Both the position numbers and the translations under genes were made by a program. The notes under the pieces were generated by a model. It worked only from the letters and a program-made list of their open reading frames with translations, was not told the DNA's origin and ran no database searches. A stretch of DNA of 64,000 nt from Zingiber officinale (Eukaryota; Streptophyta; Magnoliopsida; Zingiberales; Zingiberaceae): positions 37,795,511-37,859,510 of the forward strand of contig NC_056000.1 in assembly GCF_018446385.1 (NCBI RefSeq), given 5' to 3'. Positions 22,700 to 34,500 of this stretch are shown piece after piece. How positions within the stretch are numbered: the stretch's first letter is position 1; each line of letters opens with the position of its first letter.

Positions 22700-23191
22700 C
22701 TAATAAACTAGATAGGCCAGCACTGCTCCCACTAGGACAAACACTAGTATAGCAGCCAACACTATCCCTATTAACCTGGACTCATTTGGGATAATCTCAG
22801 ATGGGGTAACTTCAGGATTCTCCATTAGATCCATTTCTGGATCTTCCTCGAGCATCTCCTGGTCCTCTTCAGACTCTTCAGGCTCTTCTTCACCCATATG
22901 GTGAAGTAGTTCCTCACACAGTACTGAATATGTGACACACCCTTGATGACGCCCCCATACATAGTCTTCTATTATCCTGGGATACTCTGGCAATGAATGC
23001 ATCAATGCCCAGATCCTATAACTGTCCAAGACTGGAAACTCTTCTTGCTCAAGTTTCCAAAATAGTCTATCCAGTCGTCTAACATGTCCGTCAACTCCAT
23101 AAGCAGACTTATACTCTATCTCCTGAATCTCCTCTCAGAGCTGATTTCGCCGCACTTCGCGACGAGTTAATGTGGTAATCGTCCGTGCCAT
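22700..23191 (-). pseudogene. Element B leader ORF: acidic protein with C-terminal membrane segment
   Basis: Between the primer-binding site and gag is a 163-codon frame that starts at the ATG at 23191 and ends at 22700. It is interrupted only by TGA at 23135-23137 (codon 19), which looks like a CGA or AGA change. If translation starts downstream, 109 residues (from 23029) remain open. The N-terminal half is charged (RRLDRLFWKLEQEEF, YPRIIEDYVWGRH). The middle is a run rich in Glu, Asp and Met. The C-terminus has about 24 hydrophobic residues (LIGIVLAAILVFVLVGAVLA and onward), predicting a tail anchor. I do not recognise the family. An ORF upstream of gag is unusual for copia elements. Confidence 0.6.
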
Positions 23192-23199
23192 CTGAAAAA

Positions 23200-24272
23200 T
23201 TGAATTTAAATAAGTCAGTACAAAACCGACTAACCAGTACAAAACCAGTTTAATTCAATTTATACAGGCATACCATCAAGAAAAACAAATCTTCTCGATT
23301 TTCAGGAGTTTAAGTCGACTGACCCATTAGACCAGTCAATCAGGAGTCTGGATGTTAAACTTAGTCTATTGTCCTCATTAGAACTAATCTAATTGGACCT
23401 ATGTTCTGTTCTCGTTTAAGCTCATTTGAGTCAATCTCAGACTTATTGATCAAACTTAGGTCCGTTTGATTCTTCCAGTGCCTATTGGATTAAGTCTGAC
23501 CCATTAGAACAAATCCAATGTTTCTGATCAAATTTGACACAACGGAACTAATCCGGTCATATTTGATCAGCCCAACTTCTGTAATCAAGATCACCCTAAT
23601 TAATTCAATAATAAACTGAACTGGTTAAACTAACAAATAATTTGAATCATCTTCTGGTATTATTGAATCAAATTGGTCTGCTTAAATTAACTAATAATTT
23701 AAACCAGACCTGGGTTCGATTGATCAAGTTGGTCTGGTTCAATTTTCAATAAATTGAACTATAAATTAATTAAATATTTATTTATTGATTAGTAATACAT
23801 TTCTATATGTATTTAATTAATTAATAAATATATTTAATTAAAATTTTAAAACATCCACTGTTTATAATGTGAAGAAGAAAAACATGTGCATGCTTTAAAT
23901 TTTTTGCAAGCCTACTGTTCATACGTTTTGATCGATTCGTGAATCGATTCAATGTCTTTTTTTTTTAACTTCAATCGATTCAAACTCGGCATTGAATAGA
24001 TTCAAAATAAAAAAAACTGTGCTTCGAAACAAAATACTGTGCACGCCTTTAATCGATTCAGTGAATTTTTCTCACTGTGCTTCGTCAAAAAATTGTATAT
24101 TCACAAATTTGAATCGATTGAATCAAAATTTCAATCGATTCAATTCAATTGAATCGATTGGTTAATCGATTCAATTGATGAACAGTGTTACTGTTCATCT
24201 TCTTCTTCGCGACAGAAGAAGAAAAAATGCGAGCTTTTTCGCGTCGATTTCCATGCTTTCAAAATTATACAT
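23200..24272 (-). other. Element B untranslated leader
   Basis: AT-rich region between the leader ORF and the primer-binding site. From 23930 to 24180 there are several AATCGATTCA-type near-palindromes. No other coding signal was seen. Confidence 0.6.
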
Positions 24273-24284
24273 GCTCTGATACCA
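24273..24284 (-). other. Primer-binding site of Element B (tRNA-iMet)
   Basis: The minus strand reads TGGTATCAGAGC one base inside the 5' LTR, complementary to the 3' end of initiator tRNA-Met. Confidence 0.92.
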
Positions 24285-24285
24285 T

Positions 24286-24715
24286 TGTTGGTAGTTTTGA
24301 GAGCATGAAAAACTAAAACGAATCAATTGAATAATGTGATAACTACTCACATGGATCTCCCGAAGAAGCGCAACCAAAGACGCCGGTCGATGAAGTCGCC
24401 GATGAACCGCCGGAGACGTCGCTGCTGCTGTCGCCGAGAAGATCACCACACGGAACCTTCTCGGACTCTTCCACAAACCAAATTCCGTCCCTAGACGTTC
24501 TCTCTTTGCTCACTGATCACCTCACGCCTGTACTCGCTAATTACTTTCGCATCAGCCTCCCCTCACCTCTGATTGCCTTGGACGCCTCTTATAAGAAGGA
24601 CGAGGAAGACGAAGGGGAAAGGACGCCCCTTCGTCTCCTTGGCGTTCCCAGCAAACTGCCGTTTGCGGCAGCGAAAGGGACGAACCCTTTCGTCTGCCAA
24701 GTGTAACGCCCAACA
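24286..24715 (-). repeat. Element B 5' LTR (right copy)
   Basis: 430 bp, TGTTGGTAGT..CGCCCAACA. It keeps more CpG sites than the left copy. As the 5' LTR it should hold the promoter. Confidence 0.93.
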
Positions 24716-26663
24716 TGTCCGTTGTGTCACATCTTGAAATCCATTATCCATGCAAGAACAGATGCAGCAAATTACAAGTAAAAAATGCATAGGGTCCTTT
24801 CTTAGTGCACAAAGTAGAACATGGGCTACTACACTGCATGAGATTAAAGCTCATATTCCTCATCCTTTTTCCCAAGTGCATGTAGTGTGTGCTTGAAATG
24901 ATGGCCAACATGGTGTTTTCCTTTTTGCTTCACTTCTTTCTCTTCTTTTCGATAGGAGGTGGCACTCAGGCTTCATGATGATGATCGAAGGCCTTTGTTT
25001 GCCCCTCAATTGGCGGTGTGCGATCCCATTATGTTTGTTTAGCTTCAAAGCTAATCTTACTAGCCAGGGCGCGCGGAGAGGGAGATTTTGAGAACATGGG
25101 CTTGTGCTAGAGAGATCCAGAAGTCGAGTCACACAGGAGGTAGTCAGGAGACCGAAGTTGAATCAAATTAAACTAAACATAATTTTCTTAAAATAGATTT
25201 ATGCCGTCTCTGACATCTATTCAAAAACTAAACGCATACTCCAATGCGGAGAACATAAAGGTGGAGGAATTACTTTGCTATCAAGGAAGAGCAAATTAAT
25301 CCCAATTGTAACATGTGCAATTGATGCACTTAAGTACATTTACACACGAGTCAATTGAGTTTAGTACAATCTGAATTCAATGCGAGCCTATTTCATTAGT
25401 GTTTCATTCATTTTTTCCAACATGGAGCAACCCTTTTCTGAACAAACTCGTGTTCCACCGAGTAGGTAAAGTGAAACATGCAATATATTCCATTTAGCCT
25501 TTAATTATGAGTGAGTACTTTAGTTTCTCCATTCACTCTTTTACTTTGTTTTGTTTAGAGTCTTTATCCACCATCCTGCAACTTTCTTCCTCGCCGGGTG
25601 AGCAAAAAACGGGAGAAGAAAGGATAGGACCAAACACTACACGTAAAGTGTTCAGCATCTCTGACTTAGTCGAAAACTTTCTGCCATTCATGCAGTATGT
25701 TTTATTTGTATGCTTAGAGCAGTAAACAAGTCAAGATTTATATGGTTTGATAAGATAATCTTTTGAAATAGTTATTCAAAACTTTTTTTTTATATAAAAA
25801 ACTTGGTTCATTTAAACATTATCGAGCTCTCATTTGAGTTCTTTTTATTATTTGAATTTTTTTATATTTTTAAACTTGTTTGGTTGACTAGTAAACTTGA
25901 TATTAAAAGTTTATTTGTTCATTTGAGAGTTTGTTTATATATTTATAATTTTTACAAGAACTTTATTAATGAACATGGTTCCTAAATTTTATTAATGAAT
26001 ATTATTTATACATATTGTCATGAACATTAATCAATTGAACACATATATATTTAAATTTATTCATATAATTAACTTTATGTATATTGAATAAATATAAATA
26101 AATTTTTACCAAGTCAAATGCCAAATCCGCACGTGAACTTTTTCAATCCTAATTATCTAGACTCATTATGTGATTTCAAAGAGAGAAACCTTGATAAATT
26201 GGATAATTACCCGAAAAGATGAACAGTTTATGCTTGGCAAATTAAAAGGTTGAGTGTGATGATGGTTGTAGGGCAGTTTAGACGACACCCCCTATTGGTG
26301 GGTGATCATTACTCTCATCACCTTTGCACTTTGCCACTCTTTATCTCATCATCACCTTCAACCTCATCTCATCTGTGATCCACACACAACAAGGAATATC
26401 TCTTTCCATTGTGCTTGAAGTGAGTCATTCATTAGTTTTGTCATTTCAATTTACATGACAAACCAAAGCTAAAGGAGGAGAAGACAAAAGGAAAAGGTAA
26501 CTTCATCTTAGACTCATGGGGTTTTGTTTAAAGAGATGTACATGCACACTATAAAAGAATATACATATGAGGAACTAAGGACAAGATGCATACAATTGTG
26601 TGATGATGATCATTTGTTGCATCTAGTTTTTTTTGTTAAGTGTATATCACATCATAGTCCTAC

Positions 26664-26700
<37 letters not shown>

Positions 26701-29380
26701 TTGCTTTGGAAAGAAGGTGATATATAGTAAGCACACTTGACACAATTCATTAATAGTCAACAGATAAGTCATTGTTCAAATATCAAAATTTATGGTACAA
26801 ATAACTATCCCTAAGTGCTTAGGGTTATTGACCATCATCTCTCAAAATACAATGACCTTTAATTTAGTATTGGAACACCTTAAATTTCAAGCCCTAGTAA
26901 ATTTTCAAAGTCCTTGAACTCTTTAGAGAGGAAAGGAGGAGAATTAAGATGAGAATTGGAAAATAGATATGGAGTGAGATGAAAGGATAGAATTGTTTAT
27001 AGGGATGACGAGATGTCCGTAAGGTGTGTATAAATATTTTTGAATCTTTTTTATGTAAAATTTTCACAATTAATTGGGAATGCATAGTAGTACCTTAGGA
27101 ATTATTCTTCTTTGGTTGATATGCATATGTGGTTCCAAATTGGTTGATCATGTGGATGTTGTTTAATGCTCTACTCCTTTGCTATTGGATAGTCAAATAT
27201 CGTTTTCTTTGGATGATCTTGAGCATTGAGATTGTGTGTTAACATTGTATGCAATCACTTTTAATTCAAGAATGTCCTCACAAATACCTAGCCGGTTAGA
27301 AGGTGACAGATTTACTACAATAGAACATAGATCAAATTCCGACGGATGCATAAGACAAGAGTGAGACATAGTTTTGAAGAGTTAGCAATTGGTAAATGTA
27401 CAAAGAAGAAATTAGCTTACAACAATTAACTCACAAAATGATCCATTTATATCTTTATAGGACCAACTAATTAGGAAAGCTAATTTCCAACAAGTGTTTA
27501 CTTTACAATTTTAATCTAGAAAAAATATTGGTGACAATAATTTTGTAGATCCTTTTAAGAACACAAAGATATTTTAGTTAGTCGGTGATCCATTAAGTTG
27601 TATGAGTGACAAAACAATGACAAATCATCCATACCCAACACTTAGATTATATTCTCAAAGGATCAAATTTGACATCTAGTTCTCCCAAAAAATCTTAGGT
27701 TTGATACTTTTCAATAAATACATGAAAGTAAATGCAATTTCGTCGTATTGCATGTTCATGCTTGGTTGCTCTTTCTCCATGCTTTGTTGACATTGTTTTG
27801 TTCCTCGACTCATAGATGTAAGCAACATTCATTTACTTTGGAATGTGTCTGTGGAATTGAATGAATTACAAATCACTGTTGGAATTGGTGGAAATTAGCA
27901 CTTATTGTTGATGATCTTCTCAGTTGACATAGGGTTTCCTCAATTTCCATTCTAAGCATGAGTTGACATAGGGTTTCCTTATTGTTAATCACTGTGGGAG
28001 AACCAAAGACTTTCCATAAACTACAAATCAAACATCTCAAAATGAAAAATAAACAGTCCATGGAAATAGATTACAAGATAAAACTGCATATAATACACAC
28101 TTTTCCGAGATTCTCGTATTGACAAGAGATTCATGTATTGCTTTTTTTATTCTATCAAGTGATAGTTTGATCAATCACCAAAATCTATCTTCTAAGTAGG
28201 AGATTTGTAACAGTGCATGAAGGATATCCATCATAATGAAGCTGAAAAGGCTTGTCGGTAGCATTCACGTGGGTTATTTAAACAGATAAACAAAAAGGAC
28301 CATACACACTAACACAATCAGACTGCTTTTGAGAATAAGAATTTAATCAAGATTTAAACCACTGCAAGTGTTGGATTCTCTGCATCATTAGCAAGCACAC
28401 ACACACATGCTTATCTCATGATTCTAACTTAACCACCACAATCAAAGCAGAGACACACCAGATACCATCCAAGATCTGTTCATCACTGCACAACAACATG
28501 CAGCAACAGTGTCTTCTTATAAAAAAAAGAAGAGAGAGAGAGTGAATCATTAATTGTCATCAACAAGCTTGCAGTAATCCATCCATTCATCATCATGAAA
28601 CAATCTGAGAACGCTTAAAAATGGCGAGGATTCAGAGATTAGCATTTCTGAAAAAAAAGTGTTTTCAGTGCTAAGTGTGTTCTTTTTTGGTTTTGAGGAA
28701 AAGTGGCGCAGACACAAGTACCAGCACGCTTCACCCTCTTGACCGAGCAAGTTTTGGTCTGTAGCAGCAATGATTAGTGCAAAAGATGAACTCTTCTTGT
28801 GTTCTTAACCCAACTTAATTTTAGAGCTTTTTTTGGGAGGAAAGGGAAGGTGAAGGTGATGATAACCGACAAATAGCAAGTGCTTTTGCTTGCGTAGATA
28901 CTATCTCAATAGGAATTTACTTTTACTGCTATATTGGGAATTACTTTACTTATTTAAAATAGATAGTGAATTTATTTCTATCTTTTGTTGATTTTTTTTC
29001 TTGGCTAGATAGAAAATTTGATAAGCAATGATTTTTTATTCCGATACAAAAATGTAGAATTATATTCTTATACTCTATACTTTTTTTTCTCTACCTTTCC
29101 ACCCAAGTAAACCTAAATCTTCATATTTTTACCCAAGAAAGACAAATTTATATATATGAGGTTCAGGGGTTATTGGTTAATTTTAGTAGGTGTGGTGTCA
29201 GATGTTTTTTAGGGAAAATAATACGAATATCCGGTCAAATCAAATATTTGATCAATTTAATCAACAAAGTTTGTGCTTATGGAATGGGAATCCTATAGAG
29301 GGGCCTCCATAGAATTTATGTAGGCTTCTTTTTCGACTAGTCTAATATATGTAGGACCACTTATAGGATTCCCCCTTCAT
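24716..29380. other. Intergenic region upstream of the Aux/IAA gene
   Basis: About 4.7 kb with no convincing gene. Frames are short, for example 25132-24860 and 28750-28550 on the minus strand, and match no family I know. A (TTA)n microsatellite lies at 26663-26701 and a GA run near 28527-28540. The last few hundred bases should hold the promoter of the Aux/IAA gene. TATA-like stretches are frequent here and no single start was assigned. Confidence 0.4.
26663..26701. repeat. (TTA)n microsatellite
   Basis: About 13 uninterrupted triplets of TAT/TTA in noncoding DNA. Confidence 0.95.
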
Positions 29381-29527
29381 GCTTGTGTGCATCCAACAAT
29401 ATCCAACTTTGCCTCTCTCCCTCCTCCTATCTTTCTTAAGTCAATATATATCGTAAACCCTAGTGAAGTCCTCACATCTTATATATATCTAGATAGCCAT
29501 TTCTTTAGCTCTTCCCAAAACTTGGCA

Positions 29528-30884
29528 ATGAGATCTACCATGAAGTCTAGTATCCAATTCAAACTTGATCACCCTCCGAGGCAAGAGGAGGGAAGCTTAA
29601 AATTTGAACTTCTCCCTTCTCAAGCCGATCTCTCATTGGCAAACCATGGCCTCGAACTCAGCCTAGGCATCACTAGTTCTACTACTGCTTCAGGCACAAC
29701 TACAACCAGCAGCAAAGCTACTTGCAAGACATGGGCGATCGCCCCGTTACCTGAAACACTACTCCACAATGGATTCATTCATCCATGGAGCCTCGCCGCT
29801 CGCCAACACAAGGCAGTCTTGGAGCAATTAGCCTACCAAAAGCACGACCGCACTACGACCAGTTCTCCACCCTCTTCGTCGTCGTCTTCCCTCTTACCAA
29901 GGTATACTAGTTAACTAATGTCATTAACAAGAGGAATTTAGATTGTTGATTAACAATAGGCAATTGTTAGTAGGGTTTTAAATATAATTAAGTGAAGGAT
30001 TCTTTGGAGCAATCGGCCACCACATGAATATGCATGTAATCATTGTCAACTTCTTCCTAGATATATCCCAATCAATAATTCTTGAGATCATGCATGCAAA
30101 TATTATGATTGTGTATTTTTCAAATTGTGTACATAATAGGGTTGATGGATCATTGTTGCTTCCGGTTGTCGGTTGGCCGCCGGTAAAAGCTCATCGAAAG
30201 AACAATGTAGACACTCTAAGCCTGTGGAAGTTTGATCATGAGATGAAAGAAAGCAAAAGTGACCCGAAAAGACTGAAGTTGAAGGAGATGAATGACAAGG
30301 CTCAATCAGTGTTTGTGAAAGTGAAGATGGAAGGATACAGTGTCGGTCGAAAGGTCAACATTAAGGCTCACGATGGCTATCGATCGCTTTTGCGTGCCCT
30401 CAGTAAATTGTTTCATAACTTCCTCTCTGGTAAATATGTGAGATTAATGAGCATTTGAAGTTCAAGTGCATACATAAACTGACTTATGTATATGCACTGT
30501 AAGTAATCAAAAACATTTTTGTTTTCAGTCAATTATTCAAAAAAGTTAGAGGAGCAAAGTGAACAGGATTTCAGTGATGACTTCATTCTTCTCTACGAGG
30601 ATAATGAGGGGGATCAGATGCTTGTTGGTGATATCCCTTGGGAGTATGCATATGTTGAAATAGCTTAATCATTTACAGATAACATGAAGTAATGCATGCT
30701 TGAATTTTGTTTTTTTTGTTTTTGCAGGTTGTTTATCACTTCAGTTAAAAAACTTTTTATTGTTCAAAATTCAAACAAGGCAGTTCATGCAGGTGTATAT
30801 CGAACTTTAAAGATTGCAGTTACAGTAATGTATGGATGACTGCATATGCTAATTGTTGCAGGAGAGCCAAAGGAACCCACTTGA
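29528..30884 (+). CDS. Aux/IAA auxin-responsive repressor, IAA18/IAA26-like
   Basis: Five exons: 29528-29901, 30140-30429, 30529-30643, 30728-30792 and 30862-30884. All borders are GT..AG, and together they give 867 nt and 288 residues. Domain I is an EAR repression motif, LELSLG (42-47), which recruits TOPLESS co-repressors. A segment HNGFIHPWSLAARQHKA (about 80-96) is typical of the IAA18/IAA26 (PAP1) clade. Domain II is the degron VGWPPV (135-140), bound by TIR1/AFB with auxin and leading to degradation. Domains III and IV (about 182-271) form the PB1 interaction module, with FVKVKMEGYSVGRKV, the acidic YEDNEGDQMLVGDIPWE and the basic VKKL. The product should repress ARF-controlled genes in the nucleus. 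The ATG at 29528 was preferred to an in-frame one at 29387 because the added residues look like UTR translation. The last exon of eight codons is short and could be placed differently. Confidence 0.9.
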
Positions 30885-31551
30885 AGCAACTGTTGATGAT
30901 CGTACTGATCTATATGGAGTTTGCAAAGAGGTTTTGATGAAGACTGATGGTCGAAAATCAATTTGTATCGTTGGTTAATCAATGTTCAAAGTTATCTGCG
31001 CTCCTTGTTCAATTGCTTGATCAAATAAAATTATATAGAATGGATATACCTATGAAGTGTATCTATTGTAGGCATCATTAGTACTACTAAACATCATCTA
31101 TAATAAACTTGAAAAGACGAGTAAAAAAAAAAAAGTAAACACTGCAAGGTTGACAACGAGTAGAAACGTTTGCCCTCAGTACACACCAAAGGAGATTAAG
31201 TTTACCCAGAATAGGGAGAAGAAGCAACGCTTGTCCTCAGTACACACCAAAGTAAACTACATTTGTTCACAAACAAGTGGAAAAAGGCACAAACCTGATA
31301 AGCTATATTTGGCATGTTACAAAGTCCAACTGCCATTGTAAAAAAGATAGGCTAATGTCCAAGGCAATAGTTTTCATACTGAGTATTTAGCACAGACAAA
31401 ATGATCTACTCTGAGCAATAGTTAACAAGGGAATAGCCTGGAGCCGCTTGGCACAGATGCCAAAAAGCTGAAATCATTTCCCAGCACAGATGTTGAAAAG
31501 TTTAAAATCATATATATGGTAACTAAAGATTAGCAGTATTATATAACTGCA
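30885..31551. other. Shared 3' flank of the Aux/IAA and KH-protein genes
   Basis: The two genes are tail-to-tail, with stop codons 667 bp apart. This stretch must hold both 3' UTRs and polyadenylation signals. An A-run lies at 31122-31134. No further gene was seen. Confidence 0.6.
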
Positions 31552-34500
31552 TCAGTGATGAGCATATGGAGCAGTAGAATCGTACTGATACCCAGGTGGA
31601 TTTGCTGGCTGCTGAGCGTAACCTGGCTGGCTGCCTGCATCTGGTGGAGCACCATAACCTGAAGCTGGGGCGTTACTGCTGTAAGCTGCTTCTGCAGAAC
31701 CACCATGATACCCATAATTAGTATTACCTGCAGCAGGGTCGCTGTAACCTGGTTGGGGTGTGGGGTACTGTCCATAACCAGAAGGTTGTGAGGCTGTTGG
31801 TTGAGGGTATCCCGGTGCTTGTCCAAAAGTTGCCGATGTTGTCTGAGCATACCCATCTACAGCACCAGATACAGGTCCATAAGTCTGATTGTAAGCAGGC
31901 ACTGATTGAGAAGCTGCATTGGATCCATAAGGATATTGCTGAGGAGCAGATCCATATGATGGCGCATGACCCTGATAAGTTGGATCTCCAAGTTGGTTTC
32001 CTCGTGGTGGCATGCCATAAGTAGGTCCCTCCTGAGGTGCACCATAAGCTTGCTTGTTATATGATGGTTGTTGGCTGTAACCAGACTGGGGAGCAGTTCC
32101 TTGGCCATAGATATTTGATTGAGATCCCATAGTCTGCTGGTTATAAAATTGCTGACCTGGTGCTTGAGTATCATATCGGGGGTCATTATATCCTTGACCA
32201 TAGTTTTGTTGTGTAGGAGTTGGATGTCCATAGGGAGCAGAATGCCCATAATTTGGAGGTTGAGACTGCCCATAGTTCATAGGTGCAGGAGATGGCCCAG
32301 ACATCTGATTGGCCATCAGTGTTTGTGTTCTTGAAGGAAAACCACTGTGGCCATGATAATCATATCCGCTACTTGGAGCATTATGAGCAGAGGCTGATGA
32401 TCTCTGGTCCCAACCAGCATTATTGCTAAAGCCACCTTGTGGAGCAAACTGCTGCGAGTAGCCACCATAAGGTTGAGGGTACTGAACTGACTGTGGTGGT
32501 GGGTATGTACCTTGTTGCTGGTACTCAAAGCCTGCAGGTTGTGCTGGAGAATTTGCCCGAGCTCCCCAATGGGGCTGAGAATTTGAACCGCGATGACGAT
32601 AACTTTGTTGGTTGTAACCTGATAGAGGTGATGGTCTAGGTGCCTGGTGACATCGTACTCAGTTAAGATATAAATATTAACAAAAACAAGGTGCAATCCC
32701 AATTACCACCAATTTGTATCAGCATTAAAAAAAAATTGCTACTGAAGTACCAACAATGTAGGCATTAGGACAATGAGTTTACAGACAGTATAGTGCAGAT
32801 ATAATAGAGTGAATCAATCTTAAACACTATCAATATAATATAGGATAATGCAATAAGGTGCAGACATAATGGTCAGAGTAAAGTTCTCCACAATTATAAA
32901 TCAACTGAAAATTCATGAATAAGAAGAGATTGATTAAACAAATATTTAATCTAACAAATAAACAATTTTTGTGCACTGCATCATCCAGCATACTGAAGTT
33001 GGTAGAAAGTCTTGCAAAATGCATAGAATCAAATAAATACAAGCATCTAAGATGGTACAGCATAAGCAGCAAGCACTCTGAAATATCTATTTGTGGATAC
33101 ATTGGAGTTGACCACAAAAATAAAACACAGATATAGCTCGGCAAACCATACTGCAACTATAAAAAAGTATCTAAACTAATTAGTGGTGATTTCTGTTAAT
33201 GCTCAGTAAAAATTGAATCAATTAGTAAGATAGAGGCATAACTCACTCATTTTGGATCAAATTACAGATCAATGCCAAAATAAATCTGATATAGAGGAAA
33301 AGTATGAATTGAGATAAATAACTCCTCTCAACCCAAGGCATGAACACATGGAAGCTGTTGCAAGCTATAAACTACTTGAATTGTCACTAGAAGGATTGCT
33401 ATTGTTGACAACATAAACGGTTGTGAGAAACTATAAGCTTAAGAATAATATGAGAAACAAATTTCTTCAAGGTAAATTAGCTATCCTTTCTGCAGCGAAC
33501 ATCCATTATCACTTTCTTAGTAAACTATTGTTGAGTGTAGTAATCAGTTTTTTATGGTACTATACACGATATATAGGCACACATGAATTATAAATGAGCA
33601 TAAGCAAACTAATACACCAAGACAATACCTTCGCCAAGTCATAATGTGGAGTAGAAAATACAGCTCCGAAAAAACTGCTAAAAATGATTCAATAAAATAG
33701 GTTAAACAATATTCCGTGTAATTTGCAGTCTACTTCTGTCAATCCAGACTAGTAAAATTTCAAGTTCTCTCTGGCCATCAGACTTGGTTCATGAAGTCAA
33801 CAACTTGGAAGATTATGCAAACAATAGCTTAATTCCTTAAACAAGATTGACTTTGTATTAAATATAACACACTGTAATACAATAGCTTAATCTCTCATGG
33901 AATTTGAGAGATTGAAAAGATTATTAGATTTTGTAGAATACACAAGACACTTCGAAGGTTTAACAATTACACAAAAGCAAGTATTAAAAGTAAAAAAAAA
34001 AATGATCATAACTTTAGTTTAGAGTCTTCGGAGACAAAATGACAGAATAACACTCTGTCTAAAGGATCTCATTGTCTGTGACTTCCAATCAAAACTATAT
34101 TTTCATATGAAAAGGAAAATGTACCATAGCCCTCAATAATCTCAACTGATAACAACTAAAACATATGGCAAGGCATACTATGCATAGGATTTATCATTAA
34201 AAAAGAAAACTATAAACTCTGACTTAATGCACAAAAATAGTTAAATAGAATTAGTGTACCATATTGCACATTCCAGTAAATCATCTGAATATGGTCACTG
34301 GACAATATTGATGTTCAAGGAGCAAGATGTGGGTTTCATGTGACCAGGAGAACAAGATTCTACAACTTTTTCGTGTAATGGACACACTTATATTCTGCAT
34401 ATTGACCACCATTCTACCACTTATGACTAATAAGTTATGAAGACTTTCATGTTTCTTTGTACATGGTAAATGTGGGAGAATCCATGGTACTAAATAACAC

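Larger units (their letters stand above)
16653..24715 (-). mobile_element. Element B: full-length Ty1/copia retrotransposon, disabled
   Basis: An 8.06-kb element with two 430-bp LTRs (16653-17082 and 24286-24715), each TGTTGG..CCAACA. It has a tRNA-iMet primer-binding site (24273-24284) and a purine tract next to the left LTR. Flanking pentamers CGTCC and TGTCC match at four of five bases and are probably the target duplication. In minus-strand order it holds a leader with an extra ORF, gag, protease, integrase, reverse transcriptase and RNase H, which is the copia order. By hand count the LTRs differ at about 15 positions, mostly C/T transitions. Two nonsense codons and one frameshift interrupt gag-pol. 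Confidence 0.93.

Noticed and set aside
22700-23029. Leader ORF of Element B as an env-like glycoprotein
   Set aside because: It lies before gag, is short, has no signal peptide and only a C-terminal hydrophobic segment, unlike env-like ORFs, which follow pol.
26240-26380. Possible microRNA hairpin
   Set aside because: Pairing between the ATGATGG and CATCATC parts is short and broken, and no known plant miRNA sequence was recognised.
28550-28750. 66-codon minus-strand ORF upstream of the Aux/IAA gene
   Set aside because: No signal peptide, conserved motif or known small-peptide family could be recognised.
29387-29527. Upstream in-frame ATG adding 47 residues to the Aux/IAA protein
   Set aside because: The added residues are hydrophobic and unlike any Aux/IAA N-terminus; the ATG at 29528 gives the normal distance to the EAR motif.
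31539-32702. Alternative-frame ORFs over the last exon of the KH gene
   Set aside because: By-products of the Tyr/Gln/Gly repeat; the frame ending in YAHH continues the KH domains across consistent splice sites.
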